64,000 bases of DNA from Sepioteuthis lessoniana (Eukaryota > Mollusca > Cephalopoda > Myopsida > Loliginidae): contig OY757939.1 of assembly GCA_963585895.1 (NCBI GenBank), positions 61,906,962-61,970,961 of the forward strand, given 5' to 3'. The notes below the pieces were generated by a model. It was not told where the DNA came from and searched no databases. It worked only from the letters and a program-made list of their open reading frames with translations. Made by a program: the position numbers and the translations under genes. This document shows positions 1-9,737 of the stretch, piece by piece; the stretch's first letter is position 1; the number at the start of each line of letters is the position of its first letter.

Positions 1-1
1 C

Positions 2-1240
2 TTTGATGACTGCGGACAATGGTCTAATGGTAGCAACAAAAAATATATCTATGCAGAAATAAATTCCATATTCAGGAATGTTGAAAAAAAAGATGGAAAA
101 TATATTTTAAAAAGTAATGAAATCTTAAGCCCACAACCAGAAAACATTATTGTACTGAATTGTTATTATGCAACTCTGAAAAGAGAAGAAAATATTAAAA
201 GAAAGATTATCAGAATTGAAAATGTTCTGGGTAATTTAGTCCAAGCCAATGAAGCAATCATGGTAAGTGAATATATAGGGATTTTTCCATCCAATTTTAC
301 ATCTAATAAAAACAGTTTGAAATTTGATTCCGAATATGTAAGGCCAGAGCAGCTCCAGGTTTCATTTGGAGAAACTAATATTAACAAATCTCAAAACAAA
401 CTTCCTTCAGCAATTGAAGATTCAGTAGATAATCAGCAGATGCTTCCGCTAAATGTTTCTGGGTCGAATATCCAAGATTTTCAAATGACAAATTCAAACC
501 TCAAAGAAATTAAGATTGAAAACAGTTTTTCATTTTGCAACAATGGACACTTTTCTGAATTATCACATATTTTACCTTTACTCTTGCACTCACAACATGG
601 GTTAAAAGCTATTCCATTTGGACCCAAAAATAACTTATCATTCATTGTTGAAAGCCCCGAAAACATTGCCAGAATCAAAAGGGGCGAAAAATGCAGATTC
701 TTTGATGACTGTGGACAGTGGTCTCATGGTAGCAACAAAAAATATATCTACGCTGAAATTGACAACATCTTTAAAAATGTTGAGAAAAAAGATGGAAAAT
801 ATTTCTTACGACGCAAGGAATTTTTAAACCCTCAACCAGAAAACGTTATCACATTAAATTGCTATTATGCAACTTTGAAAAGGGAAGAAGGTTTCAAGAA
901 GAAAATAATTAGAGTTGAAAGCATTAAGGGTAATTTGATTCAAGTTAACGAAGTAATCATGGTGACTGAATATATAGGGATTTTTCCATCCCATGTTGCA
1001 CCTCATGGAAATAGTTTAAAGTTTAATTCCGAATATACTAGAACAGACCCACAGTTAATTGACCAAATGCGTGAAAAAGTAAAGAATGTAAATTGCAAAA
1101 CAGTATATCTTGAAGAAGTTGCTAAAGATTCCATATATAAACCTCGCAACCTAAAACAAGTCCATAATATCAAACAAAGTTATCGTCAAAAAGAACAGAA
1201 ATTAGGAAATTCAAATTTAACAGACGTCTTCAAGAAATAG
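2..1240 (+). CDS. 3' part of an uncharacterised gene with a duplicated ~233-residue unit (partial)
   Basis: One frame is open from base 2 to the stop at 1238-1240, so the coding region starts upstream of the window; the ATG at 260 is internal. The translation contains two copies of the same segment, starting FDDCGQWS.GSNKKYIYAEI at bases 2 and 701, exactly 699 bases (233 codons) apart. Each copy continues through a PQPEN..LNCYYATLKRE stretch to EYIGIFPS and NSLKF.SEY. The sequence is lysine-rich and hydrophilic, with no membrane segment visible. The last ~55 residues (PRNLKQVHNIKQ...NSNLTDVFKK) resemble, from memory only, a linker in invertebrate uncharacterised or MULE-transposase-like proteins that carry a DDCG.W domain. 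If that is right, the catalytic part is missing here. Coding status is well supported by the length and by the conserved duplicate; function is unknown. It could be a host gene or a domesticated or fragmentary transposon gene. Confidence 0.7.
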   Translation, partial: FDDCGQWSNGSNKKYIYAEINSIFRNVEKKDGKYILKSNEILSPQPENIIVLNCYYATLKREENIKRKIIRIENVLGNLVQANEAIMVSEYIGIFPSNFTSNKNSLKFDSEYVRPEQLQVSFGETNINKSQNKLPSAIEDSVDNQQMLPLNVSGSNIQDFQMTNSNLKEIKIENSFSFCNNGHFSELSHILPLLLHSQHGLKAIPFGPKNNLSFIVESPENIARIKRGEKCRFFDDCGQWSHGSNKKYIYAEIDNIFKNVEKKDGKYFLRRKEFLNPQPENVITLNCYYATLKREEGFKKKIIRVESIKGNLIQVNEVIMVTEYIGIFPSHVAPHGNSLKFNSEYTRTDPQLIDQMREKVKNVNCKTVYLEEVAKDSIYKPRNLKQVHNIKQSYRQKEQKLGNSNLTDVFKK

Positions 1241-1465
1241 TAACTTAAATTTATACATGTATTTTCTTAAAAAATGGAATATTGATTTTTCAAATTCAAA
1301 TTTAACAGACACCTTCGAGAGATAATATCTTAAATTAATACATGTATTTTCTTAGAAAATAGAATATTGACTTTTAAAGTTCAAATTTAAAGGACATCTT
1401 CAAGAAATAATATTTTAAATTAATACATACATTTTCTTTGAAAATGGAATATAGACTTTTAAGAA
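1211..1465. repeat. 85-bp tandem repeat, 3 copies, overlapping the end of the ORF
   Basis: The motif tcaaatttaa..gaca/g..cttc.aga starts at 1211, 1296 and 1381, giving two exact 85-base periods. The first copy contains the last ten codons and the stop of the upstream ORF. The other two lie in what would be the 3' UTR and have diverged slightly. The duplication therefore includes the coding end of the gene. Confidence 0.8.
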
Positions 1466-1487
1466 ACGCTTCCTGTCTTTTATTGTA

Positions 1488-1922
1488 CAGGGTGTCTCAA
1501 AATAGATGCAACCCATTAATATGATAGTGATTTATTACTGAGACAAGTGCAATGGTGGTTATTTGGAACACATCCTATAAAAAATGCCTTCTTTGAGCTA
1601 GAGAAATCAAATCAATGTTTTTTTAATTGTTATTATATCAGCTTTCAGGACATGCAATCTTTTTTTAAGTTTCTTGACTCAGTAATGAATCATTACCATA
1701 TTAATGGGTTGTATCTATTTTGAGACAGTTTTGAATGATTTTTTGTCTCTAAATAAGTAGTGACACAAAATATTTTTTCCTCTCTTGTCCAAGGCATTTC
1801 AATTGAGGATTAATAGTTGTTATAGTATACTATTTTCAAATCTGAAACAAAAAAAAACACAACATTATTATTAGTATAGCTATTAACAGTAACATGGGTA
1901 CCATGTATTTTGAGACACCCTA
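1488..1922. mobile_element. TA-flanked inverted-repeat element (MITE-like), possibly two nested copies
   Basis: The outer ends GGGTGTCTCAAAATA (1490-1504) and TATTTTGAGACACCC (1906-1920) are perfect inverted repeats next to TA dinucleotides, as in Tc1/mariner-class elements. A longer imperfect inverted pair of ~52 bp lies at 1493-1544 and 1676-1727, so an inner element may share the left end with the outer one. No transposase is visible. Downstream TA-rich sequence makes the exact right end uncertain by a few bases. Confidence 0.65.
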
Positions 1923-2124
1923 TAAAAGAAAAAAATATAGCCCCAGGAACAAGATTTTAATGTGGAAAGTCACAATAAGACCTTTGAATCCAATAAAAGA
2001 TCATAGATCAAAACTATGATAATTGTTTAGTTTTAATTTTTGGATATGGGAATAGTTTATCATTGATAGTTTATCATTGATAGATTCGATAAAATTTTCA
2101 GAAAGGGGATAACTAATTATAAAC

Positions 2125-2414
2125 TGGTGCCCGTGGTGTAATGGTTATCGTCGCAGGATATGGACACGGCGACACGAGTTCAAATCCTGGACGAGACTGA
2201 TTGCATTTCACATAGCACTAAGACCCTTGGGAAAGGTATGAATCCAATTATTCTCCCTCCAGCTATGGGCAAATAGTAGGACAGACTGGGTTCTTCAGCC
2301 TTGGTGAGGCAACTAGTCTAGGAGAAGGAAAACTCTGAATTCAAACCTATTAAACTCCACTTAAAAATTGACTTTGTGTCATATCCTGCCCGAGCGGAGG
2401 GGTTGGTAAATAGG
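2125..2414 (+). mobile_element. SINE-1, full-length copy with 13-bp target-site duplication
   Basis: This is a tRNA-derived SINE. An A box (TGGTGTAATGG, 2134-2144) and a B box (GAGTTCAAATCC, 2176-2187) form the pol III promoter. The body runs to a 3' tail with tgtgtcatatcctgcccgag. The element is flanked by direct repeats ACTAATTATAAAC at 2112-2124 and 2415-2427, which marks retrotransposition. It is the best copy of this family in the window and defines it; other copies are partial or split. Confidence 0.85.
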
Positions 2415-2427
2415 ACTAATTATAAAC

Positions 2428-3029
2428 CGGTTGAATAGTAAATTTCATTTAAAATTAAGTCAATAAACAGTGGCAAGAAAGTAGAATTAGTATTAGCAAT
2501 TCAAAGTAAAGGGGTAAGTTTAGGGATGAAAGAAAAATGGACAAACATACCAGAAAAATACAGCAGTGAGCAAAGATCTAAGAAACTGGTACAACTCGGA
2601 TTTGTCATTGAATGGGCGAGGGATGGAAAAAGAACTCTTCCTATTGGCTAGAGTTAACAATAAAAAGTACAAATTCTGCCAAAAGAAAAAAAAGAAAAAA
2701 AGACAACATAAGTAGCACAAAATTAAGGAGCCCACTTGTTACTCCCGGACCCAAATCGGGGTTATTGCCGGAGCCGATATGATGTTTAATAACCCAAAAT
2801 CAGCAATGAAGGCAGGACATCACTGAAGAGCTCCTTTAAGCACCTAAAAATGTATTTATGGGATTGTATTGGATATAATATCTAATTGAAACTGTATTTG
2901 TTGAATCATATCTTGGTGGATCTACCCAAGAGAAGATCAATATTTTATTCTTGATATGTAAATGCATTAAGATTCCATTTTTGTTCTTTTTTATGGTGAG
3001 TAGAACTATTTTATTCTTATCATCATTAT
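2428..3029. other. no gene seen; AT-rich
   Basis: I see no conserved reading frame or recognisable repeat here apart from an A-rich run at 2683-2702. Short ORFs look random. Confidence 0.5.
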
Positions 3030-3330
3030 TAAGTCATGCTAACAGCACGGATTCCCTTGACTCTCTCTTGTGATCTATCCCTATCAGTCATCACTCTTTC
3101 GGTGTCATTTAGTGTCTGTACAGAATTGATGAATGTAAGTTTTTGCTGGTCACTCAACTCTGGTATGTCCAGGCATAGGAGTCCATTGGAGGACATTGCT
3201 TTTGACTTCATTCTTATTTCTTGAGCAGTACCTAGCATATCTACCTTATCTGACTTGGAGGGTTTATGAGAAGGGAGGTAAGTGGACATACAACTGCAGT
3301 TTTGTAGGGTACTGTTTCCAGGATTTGTTT
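3030..3330 (-). pseudogene. RTE-like LINE, decayed C-terminal end
   Basis: On the minus strand a broken frame reads LYVHLPPFS.TLQVR, then KNEVKSNVLQWTP, then PAKTYIHQFCTDT. This lines up residue by residue with the much better preserved LINE end at 60033-60370 (LPPITKTIQVRR, DELISDVLLWTPTHG, PARTYIQQLCEDT). Stops and frame changes show it is dead. An 86-codon open frame in a neighbouring register is a shadow of this sequence. Confidence 0.65.
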
Positions 3331-3796
3331 GTTATCTCTCATTTGAACGTTTTGATACAAAGAAGGATTTGGAAATTATACATGAGAAATCATAAATTTT
3401 TTAAAAGTATTTTTCTATGCAAAATAACAATAAATTTATCCGTCCTATTATTTATTTATTTATCTATATTTTTTTGCAGCAATAAACACAAGTGCCACAT
3501 CAAGCTATGTTTTTTTTTTTTTACGATGACTTATAAGACACATTCAACGAAAAAATCATTGCGGTTGTTTGTCAGAGATTAAAAATTGGAATTTTAAACT
3601 CTGATTAATAAATAAAAAAAAAAAAACATTGTAAAATTTCTGAATATAAAAAAAACAAATCCATCAGTAAAATTGAATGACACATTTTAAAGCAAAATCC
3701 TATTTTTTTAATTGGTCAGGATAGCAACAGGATATTTTGTTGCACAACTGCAACAATCCTTCTTTTGTTAATAACCTGATATGACCTGGGCAGCTT
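3331..3796. other. no gene seen; homopolymer-rich AT sequence
   Basis: There are several T8-T12 and A8-A12 runs and ATTTATTTATTT-type repeats. I see nothing coding. Confidence 0.5.
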
Positions 3797-3940
3797 GGTT
3801 TGGTTTGGTTTGGTTTATTTGTTTAATGGCATATCAACATTTGTGTGTTATTTAATGCCAAAGCCGTCCTTGTTGAAGAACAGTAGTGGTACCATTTAAC
3901 CCATAGCTGGGAGGATAATTCCTTTCCCAAGGGTATTAGT
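3797..3940 (-). mobile_element. SINE-2, 5'-truncated
   Basis: In reverse orientation this shows the SINE-2 tail (ggtttggtttgg..., atggcatatcaac, gttatttaatgccaaagcc) followed by the mid-body (ctatgggttaaatggtaccac). The tRNA head is missing. It abuts the B element at 3941, so two retroposons sharing the same tail lie side by side in the same orientation. Confidence 0.75.
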
Positions 3941-4535
3941 CTGGTTGGTTGGTTGGATGGTTTCTTGGGTTTTATGGCATATCAACCTTTGTAGGTTATT
4001 TAACGCCAAATCCATTTTTATGTAAATAATCTGTTCTTTTTAAAACAATTCAGTTTACCATAAGTACACAGTTTAATGGTCAAAAGCATTTCTATTTCAA
4101 ACTATTCAAGCAGTTATATGTAACAATTCAGTTAAGTGTAAATACAGTTTTAATGTCGAAAAACAGTTCTATTTCAAATAATTCAGTTAAGCTTAAGCAC
4201 GCAGTTTAAATGTAAGTACGGTTTAATTGTCAAAAACATTTTTATTTCAAGCTATTAAGTATATTCAAACAATTCAGTTGAGCATTAGTATGCTGTTAGT
4301 TCTATTTAACCCATAGATAGGGCCCTATCAGGTACTACCACTCCGGGCCAGAGTGGACCTGGGAGCAATGGCAATAAAGGGATACTCCGCATTCCCCAAA
4401 GCTCCAGCACTGCTGGAACCTCACCATCAGATTGTTTAGTGTCATATCCAGGACACTCATTGAGGGGGGGGTCTTACCCCTCCGCAGAGAAGCAGTCGGT
4501 GTATTCTACAGCCCCAGCCGACTGGGCAAATTAGT
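3941..4535 (-). mobile_element. B retroposon
   Basis: From left to right (3' to 5' of the element) it has a ggttggttgg/atggcatatcaacctttgtagg tail, an internal diverged minisatellite with units like aacaattcagttaagc, and a head running from 'ctaccactccgggccagagtg' to 'ctgcagag..cagtcggtgtattctacagccc'. The head ends in the self-complementary CAGTCGG..CCGACTG pair. No coding capacity is visible. Other copies (9035, 26023) carry TSDs, so it moves by retrotransposition. Confidence 0.7.
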
Positions 4536-4900
4536 TACTTGAAACCATATGTCTGTGTGTAAACAAATGACTATTATTAGATAGAAATTATTACTTGAAA
4601 CTATATAGTTAGTGGCATTAGATAGGAATACTTGAAACTATACAACTGTATGTAAATTATTTGTATTAGATGGGAATACTTTATATATAATTGTAAATTA
4701 TTTGAATTAGGAATAGTTACTTGAAGCAATAATTGCTTACTATAGATTAATATTTATTACCTGTGACCATATAACTGTGTGCAAACAACTGACTGGAAAA
4801 TGGAAATAATTACTTGAAACCATATAATTTTTAGTATTAGATAGGAATACTTGAAACCATACAACTGTGTATAAATTAATTTGTATTAGAAGGGAATACT
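4536..4900. repeat. diverged minisatellite, ~45-60 bp units
   Basis: The recurring words acttgaaaccata, actgtgtgtaaa and attagataggaata appear 5-7 times with loose spacing, directly beyond the head of the B element. Confidence 0.5.
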
Positions 4901-5045
4901 GGATTGCTCCGCTTTACCTTATAATGCTGTTAATCAAGGAGGCATCAAGTACCATTTTTAAGTCTTTGGTATGACTTGACCTGGGATTGAACCCGGGTTT
5001 CCTGAGCCATTGGCAAACACTCTAACCATTATGCCAATGTCCGGT
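4901..5045 (-). mobile_element. SINE-3, partial
   Basis: Reverse orientation: 'ggaggcatcaagtaccat' and 'gacctgggattgaacccggg' (the complement of a B box) are followed by the complement of the A-box region at ~5025-5040. The 3' end is missing. Confidence 0.7.
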
Positions 5046-5130
5046 AAATAAATACTCAAACTTGTTAAACTCTACTTAAAAATTGACCTTGTGTCACATC
5101 CTGCTTATGCAGAAGGGAGGGGGTGGGTAA
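5046..5130 (+). mobile_element. SINE-1 3' tail fragment
   Basis: ttaaactctacttaaaaatt, gaccttgtgtcacatcctgc and the following 'gagggggtgggtaaata' match the end of the copy at 2125-2414. The head is absent. It directly follows SINE-3, so one probably inserted into or next to the other. Confidence 0.7.
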
Positions 5131-7533
5131 ATACATAATAGCAATTAGATTTCCTTTAAATTGAAACAGTTAAACCTAGTAGCCATGGCCATATCCTATA
5201 TAAACAAATTGCCCTTGAACAGAGAGAAGGATTGGCTTGAGAGGTAACTCTTTCATTTAAACATATATGGTAGCATTAAATTTCTGTGTGAACAACAAGG
5301 ATTTTTGTTATAAATAAAAAGAAAAATAATTCTTTATAACAGGAAGAAGAAAATAACTTAGCTGTAAAGGAGCTCCCAACAGAAAAAGATTTTGTGATAA
5401 GTTTTTAAATAAACAAACAAGAGTAGTTGGCTGGTTAATAGATTTGACATATTAAATGTCAATATAGACAATAAAACTTGTAAACTTACAAATATTGGGT
5501 CAATGTCCTGAGTCAATATCCAGTTTTCAGTATCTACAAAGTCACTAGATAGATGCTTCTTGTAGACAAAACTTCAAATTCAAATGGCCAAAACTGGTTT
5601 GGCATTTTATAGTAATTGGAAGATTTATTTTTCCCTAAATAGAACATCAAATTGCTATATATTTCTCATAGAAAGTTGTATATTACTTATACCAAGAATA
5701 TAATCCAACAATGTCACCCTTTGTGGGGTTATTTAATGCTGAAATCAGTTTTTTTCAAGCAATTATATGGTAAGGATTCTCTTGTGGAATGATTTTTTAT
5801 TAAAAGCCATTGAATTATTATCATAAGAGTTGTAAAGTACGGAACTCTTCATTTCTGGGAGGCTGCAAAAAGAACATTGGTTAAATAAGTTTAGTTTAGT
5901 AAGGCCTGAAAACCCTGTTCTTCTTTTTGATGCTGAAAATGAAACTTTTAGCACAAGTACAGTTGTACTATGCTTTATTTTATTTTATTATAACAAAAGG
6001 CCAGATAAGATTACCATTTTAAGTAAAATGGCAATTAATGTTGATGAGTCTTGTTGCCTTTGTTATATTAAGAGAAAGAAGAAAAACAAATGAGATGACG
6101 AGAATACTGATAAGTTTTAAAAGGGAAGCTTTAATAGCAGCTTGAGACAAAATTTTCCTTGTGCTGTGAGTAACAATGGAAGAACGACAGTCATAAATAG
6201 TTGAGCAAGAATTTAGCATTCAGCCAGGAATTTGAGATCCAGTTGATTAAGAAGAAAGAAATAATTGATAAAGAATGGTCTCCTTAAAGGAAACAGTGGC
6301 CCAATGTTAAATGTGCTCTCTCGTGTTAAAATGTCCATCTGTCTGCTGCTGGAATCAGACTGGATAAGAGAGAATGAAAGAATGTTACATCGCCTTTTAT
6401 ATTACCCGGGAAAGTCACTCGGGCAGAATGGCATAAATCATTCTCATTGGACGAAATATACAAATTGAACTTCAACAGCCAAATAATTCCTGTGCCAGAC
6501 AATAAGTTTGAAAATATAAACTGCCACATGATTTAATGGTGGTCTGACGTGCAATTGAAAATTAGTCCTTTCTGCTACATTAATTTCATATTTTATTATC
6601 TATTTTTCCTTTGAGTATTTTGTTTATTTATTAATCCTCTCAATGTTTTTTAGTAACTTTTCTTATGTAATCATAATTATTTGTAAAGCATTATAATTTT
6701 AAGTAGCTATTCTTAGTACAAGTAATTTGCAATAATTGAATATCGTCAACCAATTATTCCTATTATTAATAATTTACTAACCTTTTTATGGTTTTAAGTA
6801 ATTATTCCTTTCTAATAGTTAAAAATCATTTTAAATAGATAAACACTTCATACTTAGTTACAATATAAATGTTTTAAGAGCTAATTCATTGATGTAATTC
6901 TCAAATAGATCTATTTGTCCTATCTATAGATTCCTAGAAGGTACTAACTCTCCTATTCAAAGTTGACCTAGGAGTAATGGCAACAAAAGTGCTGACCCAA
7001 CACTTCCCTGAACTCACCTCTTGATATGTTTAAGGACATCAAGAGAGAGTTGTGTTGTTCAATAAAACAGTGTCATTTTAATGTTTATTATTGATTGTAT
7101 CATGTATGTGGAAATAATGCTAAGACTTCAATTGAGGCAAAGGTATTCAAATCATTTAAAGTCTGGGTTAGATGGACTTGATATTTTTCAATTCAATTCA
7201 ATTACATTCAAACGAAGACTTATACACGGCAGAGTAACTTATAAAGTGGTGATGCTCGGAGGTCTAGACAACTGTTTAAATGAGTCAATGTCAGTTCTCA
7301 ATAGATTTTGATCAACAGCATTGGGCAAAACCTTTATTACTCACCAAACATAGTCCTATGGAAGTTTTTCTTTTTGCATAAACTGAAAATTCATCAAAAG
7401 GATAAGATTTGAGGACGTGGGGGACACTAAAAAAAATATGGCATCACAGATTTATGCCATATCAAAAGAAGATTTTCAAAGATGCATAAACAAATAGAAA
7501 ATTCACAGGAATAATTCACAAAGAAAAGTAATA
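5131..7533. other. 2.4 kb with no recognised gene or repeat
   Basis: AT-rich sequence whose short ORFs show no domain I recognise. At 5715-5745 a short 'tgtggggttatttaatgctgaaa' echoes the SINE-2 tail. 7000-7330 holds a 76-codon ORF without recognisable features. Confidence 0.4.
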
Positions 7534-7821
7534 TTTCATTCATTTTTTATTTCTGCCTTGATGAATACAATTTCAATCTCCATGGGTTTTTTTTACAACA
7601 CCTCATATCTAGAAGAAAAACTGTTTCATTTATTTTTCATTTCTGTCTCACTAAATATAGTTTCAATTTCCATACTTGTTTTACTTTACCTCATATCTTG
7701 AAGAACCATAATGTTTCATTCATTTCTCATTTCTGTCTCAGTAAATTCATCTTCAGAATTAATTTTTATTTATTGCGGACTTTTTTTCCTCATCTTGGTA
7801 GTTTTTGTGTTGTTTCTTCTT

Positions 7822-7866
7822 TCACTACGTTTCGGCCAAATTTCACCTCTGGCCTTCTTCAGGTGA
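7822..7866 (-). ncRNA. hammerhead-ribozyme-like motif, left arm (minus strand)
   Basis: The minus strand reads: stem I UCAC, core CUGAAGA, stem II GGCCA/UGGCC around an 11-nt loop, GAAA, a 2-bp palindromic stem III (ACGU), cleavage-site A, stem I GUGA. Core and stem I match the minimal type-I hammerhead (CUGANGA...GAAA...UH). One extra A lies between the core and stem II, and stem III has no loop, so activity would probably need a dimer, as proposed for the minimal hammerheads of Penelope-like elements. Confidence 0.45.
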
Positions 7867-8153
7867 TTTACCGCGACCTCCGATAGGAATGCTGAGTCTT
7901 GTAACTGTATCCCCAGTAATTACTGCCTTCCATAGTTGTTGTCTATCGCACCACGTGGCGCAGCGGATAGAGGCGTTGAGTCTCTACGGTTCCAGGTGAG
8001 CATTGTCAGAAGATAGCGGTTTCAAATCCTACCCAAGCTGGCCAAAGCTTTACTTGGTCAAAAACGTGGTGCAATAGACAACAACTATGGAAGACAGTAA
8101 TTACTGGGGATACGGTTACAAGACTCAGCATTCCTATCCGAGGTCGCGGTAAA

Positions 8154-8198
8154 TCACCTGAAGAAGGCCAGAGGGGAAATTTGGCCGAAACGTGGTGA
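8154..8198 (+). ncRNA. hammerhead-ribozyme-like motif, right arm (plus strand)
   Basis: This is the inverted copy of the left-arm motif: UCAC, CUGAAGA (8158-8164), GGCCA/UGGCC stem, GAAA (8187-8190), ACGU, then GGUGA. The base at the expected cleavage position is G, outside the H (A/C/U) rule, so this copy is predicted to be inactive. Confidence 0.4.
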
Positions 8199-9034
8199 AA
8201 GAAGAAACAACACAAAAACTACCAAGATGAGGAAAAAAAGTCTGCAATAAATAAAAATTAATTCTCAGATCAAGAAACCTCATCTCAAAATGATTCCAAT
8301 TAAAGACAAGTACAAATTCATCTTCAGTGTCAATATTTTTTAACACACCTTATATCTAAAAGAAAAATAGGGTTTCATTCATTTTCAGTTCTATCTTAGT
8401 AAATATACCCCCAGTCTCTATATCTTTTGAAAACACCCCATATTTTCGGGGGAAATTAACGTTTCATTCAGTTTGCATTTCTGTCTTGGTAAACACAACT
8501 TCAGTCTCAATACTTTTTGAATACACCTCATGACTAGAAAAATAATAAAGTTTCGTCCAATTTTCATTTCTGTCTTTGTAAATACAACTTCAATCTAAAT
8601 ACTTTTTAAAAACAACTTATAACTAACAGAAGAATAAAGTTTCATTCCTTTTTAATTTCTATCTTGGCAAATACAGCTTTAGTTTCAATAATTTTTTAAC
8701 AAACTTCATGTCTAAAATAAGAAAGAAAGTTTCATTCATTTTTTTGTTTCTATCTTTATAACTACAGCTTCAGTCTGCATATTTTTTTAAACACACCTTG
8801 AATTTAAAAGAAAAACAACGTTTCACGCATTTTTATTTCTATCTCAGTAAATATACCCTCAGTCTCTATACGTTTTGAAAACTCCACATATTTTGGAGAA
8901 ATTTCATATTTTATTCATTTCTCATTTATATCTTGGTAAACACAGCATCAGTCTTGATATGTTTTGACCAAATCTCATATCTAGAAGAAAACTAACACTT
9001 CATTTATTTTTCATTTCTGTCTTGCTAAATACAT

Positions 9035-9737
9035 TGCCCTGTCAGCTGGGGCTGTAAAATACACTGACTGCACCTCTGCAGAGGGGTAAGACCCCCACAA
9101 TGAGTGTCCTGGATATAACACTAAACAATCTGATGGTGAGGTTCCAGTAATGCTGGGGCTTTGGGGAATATGGAGCTCCCCTTCATTGCCATTGCTCCCA
9201 GGTCCACTCTGGCTCAATATAGTAGCCCCTGATAGAGCCCTATCTATGGGTTAAATAGAACTAATGGCATACTTATGCTAAACTGAACTGTTTGACTAAA
9301 CTGAATAGCTTGAAATAGAAATGTTTTTGACAATTAAACCATACTTACATTTAAACTGTGTGTTTATGCTAAACTGAAACCATAATTACATTTAAACTGT
9401 GTGCTTATGCTAAACTGAATTATTTGAAATAGAACTGTTTTTGACATTGAAACTGTATTTACACTAAACTGAATTGTTTAACATAAAACTGTTTTGACAT
9501 TTAACTGTGTGTAAACAAAATCTGTACTTATACTAAACTGAATTAGCTGAATTAGAACTGCTTGACTAAACTAAATAGCTTGAAATAAAAATGTTTTTGA
9601 CAATTAAACTGTGTACTCATGCAAAACTGAATTGTTTGAAATAGAACTGATTATTTACATAAAAATGGATTTAGTGTTAAATAACCTACAAAGGTTGATA
9701 TGCCATAAAAAACCCAACCAACCAAACCAAACCAAAC
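9035..9737 (+). mobile_element. B retroposon, full-length copy with 14-bp TSD
   Basis: The direct repeats CTTGCTAAATACAT (9021-9034 and 9738-9751) flank 703 bp. The 5' head (tgccctgtcagctggggctg..., cctctgcagaggggtaagac, gatggtgaggttcc) is followed by an internal array of ~40-70-bp units (aactgaattgtttgaaatag, aactgtttttgacatttaaa) and the tail gttgatatgccat..aaccaaaccaaacc shared with SINE-2. The head has no clear tRNA boxes. It is the clearest copy for defining the family. Confidence 0.85.

Larger units (their letters stand above)
7757..8313. mobile_element. fold-back insertion with 14-bp TSD, hammerhead-like arms and a tRNA-like centre
   Basis: Inverted arms of ~205 bp at 7755-7965 and 8063-8265 are nearly identical; between them lies a ~97-bp centre, and ~48 unique bases follow the right arm. 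The whole insertion is flanked by AAATTCATCTTCAG at 7743-7756 and 8314-8327, which in the host array belongs to one 90-bp unit. Both arms carry a hammerhead-ribozyme-like core. The centre begins with a good pol III A box (TGGCGCAGCGG, 7956-7966) and a B box (GGTTTCAAATCC, 8018-8029). No protein is encoded. It looks like a non-autonomous retroelement, perhaps Penelope-related with inverted terminal repeats; this is inference. Confidence 0.7.

Noticed and set aside
2125..2200. Functional tRNA gene in the SINE-1 head
   Set aside because: The acceptor stem does not close, and the TSD places it inside a 290-bp retroposon.
3036..3582. Plus-strand ORFs and the 86-codon minus ORF at 3029-3289
   Set aside because: They are shadow frames of a decayed RTE-like LINE end; the true frame is another minus-strand register with stops.
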